In this document: piece after piece, positions 58,067 through 64,000 of the stretch | Numbering within the stretch: position 1 is the stretch's first letter | Layout: each line of letters begins with the position of its first letter | Made by a program: the position numbers and the translations under genes | Origin: Candidatus Margulisiibacteriota bacterium | GTDB taxonomy: Bacteria; Margulisbacteria; WOR-1; O2-12-FULL-45-9; XYB2-FULL-48-7 | Direction: 5' to 3' | Assembly (NCBI GenBank): GCA_041661965.1 | Contig: JBAZTH010000002.1 | Location: 496,001 to 560,000, forward strand | DNA length: 64,000 nucleotides | Notes under the pieces: generated by a model | What the model was told of the DNA's origin: nothing | Seen by the model: the letters and a program-made list of their open reading frames with translations, nothing else | Databases searched by the model: none

Positions 58067-59371
58067 ATGATAACCGGAAAATACAGGCTGGTGATATTTT
58101 TAGTCGGGGTCGTATTGGCCGGCAGTGCCTATGCCGATCTGCAAAACGTTGGAGTCACCGTGCCGAATTCGACCATGAAAAATTATGATACAACCGTTAT
58201 CCCGGCAAGTTCCGGTTTTGTTCAGTTCATCAAAGGGTCGCCAAGCAACCCCCCGACCGCTAAGGCTAATACAACTACTCCGGCCTTTTCTGCGGGCGAT
58301 ACCTACGCAATATTTAAAGACCCGGCGAACCCGGCCCTGCTTGGGAAGGATATCAAGGGTACGGTTGGCGATTTTCCCGGCTATAGCGCGGGGGCCGGCG
58401 GCTTTGCTTTTAAGAATCAGTTGGATCATCCGGTCTCGACAAATTATTACTTAAGATATTGGACAGCGGACGGTAATTATTACGGCAACTCACCTGCGCA
58501 ATCCTTCTGGACTTCAGGAAACCCGGTACCGAATGATCTGTCATTCTCCAGCTTTACTCTTTATCGGGCGGCCGCTCCCTACAAACCGGCGATCAATTCA
58601 ATAAAACAGATCGAATCAACCCAGAAGGATCTTCATCCAGTAGGGGTTGAAGTAAAAGTTTCTCAGATCAGCTTTTCTTTTAGCGATGGGACAACCGGAG
58701 GGTTAGGCAATGTCCAGGTCAAAGGGGACGGTACCAGCAAGCCATATATCTTGCAGATCAATAAAGGTGACCCTAACTTTGGCACAAAGCCGCCTTACGG
58801 CATCGAATTAGATGGGACGTCATATACTTTAGACAAAACAAATGATCCGAATAAAGCCTTTTTCAGCGATACGACTGCGACTTATTATGCCAGAGCAGTT
58901 GCGGTAAATTACTTCGGAACTACGGCCGGTGACGCGGTTCCTTTTCAAGTCGTGGTTTTGGGCGGCCAAACAACCGGCGCAGCCGGAGAATTAATGATTT
59001 TAAATCTTGTTAAGACCGCTGACCTGGGGGTTAACCAGTTTGAGTTTACGCTTGATCCGACCAAGACGATTTTTTATACCCAGCAGGGCGAGACCCTGAC
59101 CAGCACTGAAATGACCAACAAGACGGTCAAAGGATTGGTCGACGCGATCAATACTTTTTCCGGCGGGGCCGCTGTTAAATCGATCGGCTGGTGGAATAAC
59201 AACGTGAACAATACCCAGAGGATGGAAGGGTACACGATCGCCGGCGGCGTCTGGACCGGGTCAACGGGGACGGCCGGGAACGGGACGGAAACCTTGAAAA
59301 ACATCGTTTATCAAGTAAGTGTTTCGCCGAGCGTTGTTAACTTTAAGATGACTAGGGAAACCGGGAAATAA
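58067..59371 (+). CDS. Exported protein, surface family B, member 1
   Basis: This 434-residue protein has a signal peptide (to about GSAYA) and beta-rich sequence with many Asn, Thr and Gly. Recognisable points are NYYLRYWTADGNYYGNSPAQSFWTSG around residue 125, an Fn3-like strand set (YYARAVAVNYFGTTAGDAVPF), and a C-terminal module with VNQFEFTLDPT and MEGYTIAGGVWTGS. The gene at 60719 has the same order of elements. I place the start at the ATG after the G-run (58067), eight codons inside the longest frame. Confidence 0.6.
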   Translation: MITGKYRLVIFLVGVVLAGSAYADLQNVGVTVPNSTMKNYDTTVIPASSGFVQFIKGSPSNPPTAKANTTTPAFSAGDTYAIFKDPANPALLGKDIKGTVGDFPGYSAGAGGFAFKNQLDHPVSTNYYLRYWTADGNYYGNSPAQSFWTSGNPVPNDLSFSSFTLYRAAAPYKPAINSIKQIESTQKDLHPVGVEVKVSQISFSFSDGTTGGLGNVQVKGDGTSKPYILQINKGDPNFGTKPPYGIELDGTSYTLDKTNDPNKAFFSDTTATYYARAVAVNYFGTTAGDAVPFQVVVLGGQTTGAAGELMILNLVKTADLGVNQFEFTLDPTKTIFYTQQGETLTSTEMTNKTVKGLVDAINTFSGGAAVKSIGWWNNNVNNTQRMEGYTIAGGVWTGSTGTAGNGTETLKNIVYQVSVSPSVVNFKMTRETGK

Positions 59372-59383
59372 TTTAGGAGAGCA

Positions 59384-60700
59384 GTGAAGAAACTTAGCTT
59401 AATACTGATATTGTTGACGATCGCGGCGGCGATACCTGTCTTTGCCGTTGAACCGCCGCCGGTCTTCAATGCCATGTACTGGTTGAGAGGAACCTTGACG
59501 ATGCATTCCACCACCCCCGCCGCATCGCAGCTGTTGACCAACAGGACCGTCGTATTTTACAAGGTTTTGCCGGGTGCGTATGTTTCCGCCGTGCCTTATA
59601 ACGTCGTCGGTGACCTGGTCAAAGGTTCCGCTTCGTATATGCTCAACATGTATAACCACGCCGCTTTGCCAATCGATCCGACGGCGACCTATTATGCCGC
59701 GGTCGCGAAAGACCCTATTGATAAGTACGGCGCCAACCCCAAAGAGGTCAAAATAACCGGCAACGGCTTTGAAGTTGTTGACTTTACCCTTGAATACGAT
59801 CAGGGACCGGTCCTCCCCCTCCCCGGCGCGGTCCAATTGTTTATTGCCCGGTCAGGCAACGATATTAAATTGACCTGGAACGATGATGAGTTAACGGCCG
59901 ACCAAAAACCGCCAAAGATCTTTGGGCTAAATAAAGCAGCCGGTGGCGGAGCCTTCGATAACGCGAAAACAGATTGGGTAGATATAACTTCAAGTTTGGT
60001 AAAAAATGTAAATGGCAAAGATTACTTGCACACTCAACAGGTCGGCGGCGGAGCGACCGAATATTATTACAAGGCAATGTGGAAAGACAAGGTCAAAGAT
60101 GACGTTTATAACGGCGCTTCAATCCTGGAATCAGCCTGGGCGGTCGGCAAGTTCAACGTTGACTTAGCTGCCGGCTGGAACCTAGTTGCGGAACCGACTA
60201 TTTTCCAGGGTGGGAGCGATGTTTCCCAAGTCATAGGCAATCAATTAACCGCCAATAATCCGACCGGCGACGAAGTTTATACGGCGCAATTAGATAAAGC
60301 GATCTATTCCAACAATACTTGGAACAAAGCAATGGCAATTTCTCTTGGCGAAGGGTTCTATGTTAACCTAGTCGGGGCGGCTAAGAAAATGACTTTTGTC
60401 GGTGATGTGCCGACGCAAAAAGTGGCTTATACCGTGCCGAAAGGTTACCTGCGGATCGGCAACAGTTCCTGCGTGACCCGCGTCATTGGCAAAGCCGGCT
60501 TTACCAACGCCTTTGGCGGCGATGCCAATAATTCCGGCGACGAAATCTATAACAATAATCTTTTGAAGATGACCAGGCAAGGAAACGCCTGGCTGGGAAC
60601 GACGGTTTTTGATTTTAACGCCGCCGGCGGATTCTGGTATAACCGATCGATGGGAGCCAGCAACGCGTTGCAGTGGGATTTTGATCCCTTGTTGAAGTAA
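59384..60700 (+). CDS. Exported protein, surface family A, member 2
   Basis: This 438-residue protein starts at GTG with TAGGAGA upstream and has a signal peptide (to about PVFA). The N-terminal domain includes MYWLRGTLTM. It is followed by the family A Fn3-like module (VQLFIARSGNDIKLTWND, QQVGGGATEYYYKAMWKD), the linker AVGKFNV, and paired C-terminal modules starting at AGWNLVAEPT and KGYLRIGNSS. It ends in a WDFDP strand. It lies 12 bases after member B1. Confidence 0.65.
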   Translation: MKKLSLILILLTIAAAIPVFAVEPPPVFNAMYWLRGTLTMHSTTPAASQLLTNRTVVFYKVLPGAYVSAVPYNVVGDLVKGSASYMLNMYNHAALPIDPTATYYAAVAKDPIDKYGANPKEVKITGNGFEVVDFTLEYDQGPVLPLPGAVQLFIARSGNDIKLTWNDDELTADQKPPKIFGLNKAAGGGAFDNAKTDWVDITSSLVKNVNGKDYLHTQQVGGGATEYYYKAMWKDKVKDDVYNGASILESAWAVGKFNVDLAAGWNLVAEPTIFQGGSDVSQVIGNQLTANNPTGDEVYTAQLDKAIYSNNTWNKAMAISLGEGFYVNLVGAAKKMTFVGDVPTQKVAYTVPKGYLRIGNSSCVTRVIGKAGFTNAFGGDANNSGDEIYNNNLLKMTRQGNAWLGTTVFDFNAAGGFWYNRSMGASNALQWDFDPLLK

Positions 60701-60718
60701 AATAGGAGGTTATTTAAA

Positions 60719-61954
60719 ATGAAAAAGGGGAAACAAAAATTTAGGGCAGGAGTAATATTGCTCGCAATAACGCTGACCGCCGGACTTGCTTTTGCGGCCG
60801 ATAACGGTGTTACTTTTACGACCTGGACCGACGTTGCTAACCCCGGCTACAGCGTGACCGATAAAGCTGGAACAGCTCTTGCGGTGGGGAGTTTGGTGCA
60901 ATTGGTTTCCGGCGCGGTCACGGCGCCCGACAAAAATAATCTGGGGTTTTTGGCCACCGGCAACTCATTATTGACGGCCGACAACACCACCGTCGGCAAA
61001 GACAATGAAAATCTAGGGATAACGCAGGCCGGCGAATTTGATTACTATTACAAGGTCCCTTCCGGCAGTTATTTTGTCAGGGTTTGGAACACCGCCACGC
61101 CGGCGCAAGGGGCGTTTTACAACAGCCAGCCCATTGCGGTTCCCGCGCCGCCCAATCCACCGGCCAAACTGAATGTTCAATTGAGCACGACTTATCAGGC
61201 TGATGTGCCGTTCGTTCCGTTGATCACGCAGTTTGACAGCACTGTTACCTTGAAGGTTCAAACCAATTCTACTGCCGGGACGGTCAAGGTCTACTCGGTT
61301 CAGCCGGCGCCGAAGCCGGCGGAAGGTGTTCGCGAGATCACCAAGCAAACCTGGGAATACACGGAAAAGAATACCCCTAACACCCAGACCAAACCCGGTG
61401 ACTTGGCGAGCAAAACGTTGGACTTGCCGGATGGTTCATTAACGCCGGGTAAAATCTACACTTTTCGGGTGATGCACGGAAACAGCTTCGGCGATAAATG
61501 GAGCGATCCTTATGATTATGCTTATTCCGGGATCCAGGGTGGCGCGCAAACTTATCCTTTGACCTTTGAAGTGGTGACCAATAGCTCCGGCTTCAATTTC
61601 TTTGCCATGCCGATGCCCCCCAATTCTTCAACCGGGAACTGGTCCGCGACCACTGTTGACGGTGTAGGCTTGGGGACGATCGCGACCGCTTATGACCTGA
61701 TCAAAATAGTGAATAATGTCGCGGGTAACAATACCGGGAAAATGTTCATCTCAACTTTCGGCAAGTGGGATCGGACCGGCCAACTTGACGCCGGCGTGTT
61801 GATTCCGGCTAACGATCCGGACGGCGCGGCTAAGGCGGCCCTGCAGGCTCTTAAGTTGGAGGCCGGCGTTGGTTATCAGGTTTATCTGGGTAAAGATCCG
61901 GCGACCAATTTGTGGCCGGCGAATAGTAAGACGACGATCATTATTAAGAATTAG
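60719..61954 (+). CDS. Exported protein, surface family B, member 2
   Basis: This 411-residue protein has AGGAGGT upstream and a signal peptide (to about GLAFA). It shares with the B protein at 58067 the SYFVRVWNTATPAQGAFYNSQPI region, an Fn3-like strand set (YTFRVMHGNSFGDKWSDP) and a C-terminal module beginning SGFNFFAMPMPP and containing KMFISTFGKWDRTGQ. No catalytic residues are evident. It is likely an extracellular or periplasmic structural or binding protein. Confidence 0.62.
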   Translation: MKKGKQKFRAGVILLAITLTAGLAFAADNGVTFTTWTDVANPGYSVTDKAGTALAVGSLVQLVSGAVTAPDKNNLGFLATGNSLLTADNTTVGKDNENLGITQAGEFDYYYKVPSGSYFVRVWNTATPAQGAFYNSQPIAVPAPPNPPAKLNVQLSTTYQADVPFVPLITQFDSTVTLKVQTNSTAGTVKVYSVQPAPKPAEGVREITKQTWEYTEKNTPNTQTKPGDLASKTLDLPDGSLTPGKIYTFRVMHGNSFGDKWSDPYDYAYSGIQGGAQTYPLTFEVVTNSSGFNFFAMPMPPNSSTGNWSATTVDGVGLGTIATAYDLIKIVNNVAGNNTGKMFISTFGKWDRTGQLDAGVLIPANDPDGAAKAALQALKLEAGVGYQVYLGKDPATNLWPANSKTTIIIKN

Positions 61955-61972
61955 GGTTGAAGAGGAGTTAAA

Positions 61973-63613
61973 TTGTTTAAAAAGTTAATACTAGCTGTAA
62001 TTGGAGTGGCAATAATCGCCGGCGTCGGCTTCGCGGCCGACCCCCAGGCGCCGACCATGCCATTCTACTGGGTTAACGGGGTTGTAAATAATCCCGGTAA
62101 GCTTGGCGGGCGCGACTTGTACGTCTATGCCCAGAATTACGGAACTGGTTATCTCCGGGTTCCGGTTGATGCCGTGACCGGGGCCTTCCGGTTCAATGTT
62201 TATGAGCTCAAGTATTACCATAATAATGACAACTGGCTGGAAGTCGGCGGCAAGCCGGTCTTCATTATGTCGGTCGTTAGAAAATGGGGCGGTGCCGATC
62301 CCCTGAACTACGGGACCTCCGAAATATCGTCGGTCAATTGGGACAAAGGATATATTGACGTTGAATTAGAGCTGGTATTAAATGGCGGGCCGAATGATTT
62401 CAGCGGCGGGCAGATTGCTGGGTTTGTCTCTGATGAAGCGACCAAGAAAATGATAGGCGGAGCTAACCTGGCCGAAACTCCGGTTGGCGCGAAGGCCGCG
62501 ACCGCGAACGACGGCACTTACATGTTCAGCGAAACATTCGACACGAGTTCAGTTCATAATGTGGCCGCTTCGGCGACCGGTTATGATACCGGGACGGTCA
62601 CTGGTTTGACGGTTAAGCCGACCAAGGTCTCCTGGGCGAACTTTGCTTTGAAGAGCGGGGGCATTGTTGATACCGGACTATATATCAAGCGTGACGGCGA
62701 TAATGTGAATGATTCCGTGACGATTAGCTGGGATCCTCTTAAACTTGCTAACCCGACAATTTGGATGCTGACTGGTGCTGGAGCTGGTGTCTACACCGAT
62801 GTTCAAACCAATTGGCAGAAGGTTTATGAAGGCGGCGCGGTAATGGCCGCGTTTGCTAGTGAGTTTACCGCTGGAGCTAATTCTATTGTTCACCTGAAGC
62901 AGGTTGGCGCTGGTTATGCTGAAGTTTATTATAAAGCTGTGGCCGCAGGCGGCGTCTTTACGACTTCGCCGGCGGTGGGTAAAGTTAATGTGGCCGTTGC
63001 CGGCAGTAAAAAATGGACTTTATTTAACTCTCCGTTCCTGGCTTTGCCGGGCGATCCCAACCTGGTCCTGGGCAAGCAAGGGCAATATACGCCTGGGTCA
63101 GAGCCGGCGACTTCCGTTCGAATCTTCAGCTTCGAAAATAGTGGCTGGAACCGGGTTAGTTACTATGATGGAACTACTTGGGCGGCGGTCCCCGGCGCGA
63201 ACGCGGCGATTAGCGACCCTCAACAGGGATTGTATCTACTGACTAAATCAACTGATACCGACAAAGTCTTCGCTATCGTCGGCAATGTTAAGCCGCTTAA
63301 CTCGGCGAGCGCGTATTCAATTACGCAAAATTGGAATGTTGTTGGTTTTCCGTATCCAAGACAAATGGATATTAATACGATCGGCCTGACCGTTGGGACC
63401 AAGAGTGATAATTGGGAGCAGGCCGACCGGATCTATGGCCGGCTGAACAATGGCTTCAATACTTGTTCATACTTGTCAACGAGCGGCTCCTGGATGCCGC
63501 AGCCTGGCGTGACCGGTGTTGATGTGATTAATGCGACGCCGTTATATTATCGTTCCAAAACGGCCGCTCCGCTTAACTGGAATCTAACGCCTTCAGTTCA
63601 GGGTTATAATTAA
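61973..63613 (+). CDS. Exported protein, surface family A, member 3
   Basis: This 546-residue protein starts at TTG with GAGGAG upstream and has a signal peptide (to about GVGFA). The order is an N-terminal domain with PFYWVNGVV, an inserted carboxypeptidase-regulatory-like domain (GGQIAGFVSDEATKKMIGGANL, about residues 140-225), the family Fn3-like module (LYIKRDGDNVNDSVTISWDP, KQVGAGYAEVYYKAV), the linker AVGKVNV, and paired modules starting at KKWTLFNSPF and QNWNVVGFPYP. It is the longest A member. It lies 18 bases after B2. Confidence 0.65.
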   Translation: MFKKLILAVIGVAIIAGVGFAADPQAPTMPFYWVNGVVNNPGKLGGRDLYVYAQNYGTGYLRVPVDAVTGAFRFNVYELKYYHNNDNWLEVGGKPVFIMSVVRKWGGADPLNYGTSEISSVNWDKGYIDVELELVLNGGPNDFSGGQIAGFVSDEATKKMIGGANLAETPVGAKAATANDGTYMFSETFDTSSVHNVAASATGYDTGTVTGLTVKPTKVSWANFALKSGGIVDTGLYIKRDGDNVNDSVTISWDPLKLANPTIWMLTGAGAGVYTDVQTNWQKVYEGGAVMAAFASEFTAGANSIVHLKQVGAGYAEVYYKAVAAGGVFTTSPAVGKVNVAVAGSKKWTLFNSPFLALPGDPNLVLGKQGQYTPGSEPATSVRIFSFENSGWNRVSYYDGTTWAAVPGANAAISDPQQGLYLLTKSTDTDKVFAIVGNVKPLNSASAYSITQNWNVVGFPYPRQMDINTIGLTVGTKSDNWEQADRIYGRLNNGFNTCSYLSTSGSWMPQPGVTGVDVINATPLYYRSKTAAPLNWNLTPSVQGYN

Positions 63614-63627
63614 AAGGAGTGAATAAG

Positions 63628-64000
63628 ATGAAAAGAAAAAAAATATTTAGTTGGGTGGTGGCGATCTTAATGCTTGGGCTGTTTTGCGTTCCGGCCGAAG
63701 CTCGACTTTTCTCGATCGTGACTAACACCGTTAATCTTGTTCCGGGGACTCCCGCTAATGGTGGAACGGCTCTTTTTTCCGATTCTTCTACTCCTTTTAC
63801 CGAAACGCGCGCGCTTACAACCGGTAAAATTACTCCGTCCGGTCCTTTTACTGTTGCCAATGACGCTAATGCCGGATCGGCGACCTTGAAGCTGACGGCT
63901 AGTGATGCCAGCGCTCCGGGTGGCGCCAAGGACCGAACGATCAGTTTATCGGCTGGTTACACCGCGATGGGGGAACCGGTTGATATTCCGGTTAACACTT
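63628..64000 (+). CDS. Exported protein, partial at the window end
   Basis: The ATG is preceded by AAAAGGAG. The 124 visible residues include a signal peptide (KIFSWVVAILMLGLFCVPAEA) and a Thr/Ala/Gly/Ser-rich beta segment (NTVNLVPGTPANGG, GYTAMGEPVDIP). It continues beyond the window. In the alternating series it would occupy the B position, but the visible part does not clearly match either family. Confidence 0.7.
   Translation, partial: MKRKKIFSWVVAILMLGLFCVPAEARLFSIVTNTVNLVPGTPANGGTALFSDSSTPFTETRALTTGKITPSGPFTVANDANAGSATLKLTASDASAPGGAKDRTISLSAGYTAMGEPVDIPVNT

Overview
The window is a gene-dense chromosomal segment of an anaerobic, fermentative bacterium with two membranes. The sequence shows BamA and TamB-like outer-membrane assembly proteins, several signal-peptide beta-barrel proteins, a barrel fused to SLH domains, meso-diaminopimelate synthesis through DapL and DapF, glycyl-radical (class III) ribonucleotide reductases, a group 4 membrane-bound [NiFe] hydrogenase with complex I/Mrp-like subunits, and acetate kinase. 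This combination fits uncultivated relatives of Cyanobacteria such as Margulisbacteria/Saganbacteria (WOR-1). That placement is inference; no marker gene was compared.

Layout. 1-7131 (+): hydrogenase operon (end of a NuoH-like subunit, then B, C, D, L, J, K, M and I-like subunits and a maturation protease). 7144-9120 (+): DUF1858 protein, glutaredoxin, ferredoxin and a GPH-type symporter. 9078-10028 (-): pyrB. 10080-12971 (+): apbE, ackA and a truncated GlmU-like acyltransferase. 13006-14079: tRNA-Gln whose 3' end is duplicated around a 481-bp insert carrying a GIY-YIG nuclease, then a small exported protein. 14076-17958 (-): ABC-F ATPase, a barrel protein, a DUF1015 protein. 18241-27121 (-): parB, parA, rsmG, bamA, tamB. 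27188-27511: an island of nested repeats. 27557-29464 (-): lipoprotein and barrel protein. 29571-41167 (+): gmk, rpoZ, coaBC, (HD protein on -), priA, def, fmt, nrdR, two tandem nrdD genes and a redoxin. 41270-49191 (-): phosphodiester glycosidase, ispH-dapL-dapF, queD, murI-amidase-CCA enzyme. 49262-64000 (+): a large exported/surface-protein locus.

How it fits together. The hydrogenase, ferredoxin and acetate kinase suggest ferredoxin-driven H2 evolution coupled to ion pumping, with acetate and ATP as fermentation products. The tandem NrdD enzymes plus a CxxC redoxin suggest redoxin-dependent anaerobic dNTP synthesis under NrdR control. MurI, DapL/DapF, amidase, BamA, TamB and the SLH barrel serve a diaminopimelate-type envelope.

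Most notable signals. (1) At least eight genes start exactly six bases after a -10 hexamer, so leaderless transcription looks common. (2) A family of intergenic hairpins shares architecture (a one-base bulge five pairs below the loop) while the stem sequence covaries. (3) A 20-bp palindrome is inserted cleanly into two different hairpins. (4) A mini-element sits at tRNA-Gln. (5) The surface locus holds alternating copies of two exported protein families (A-B-A-B-A) downstream of a mosaic fibre-like protein and an SLH barrel; it is the best candidate here for an undescribed system.
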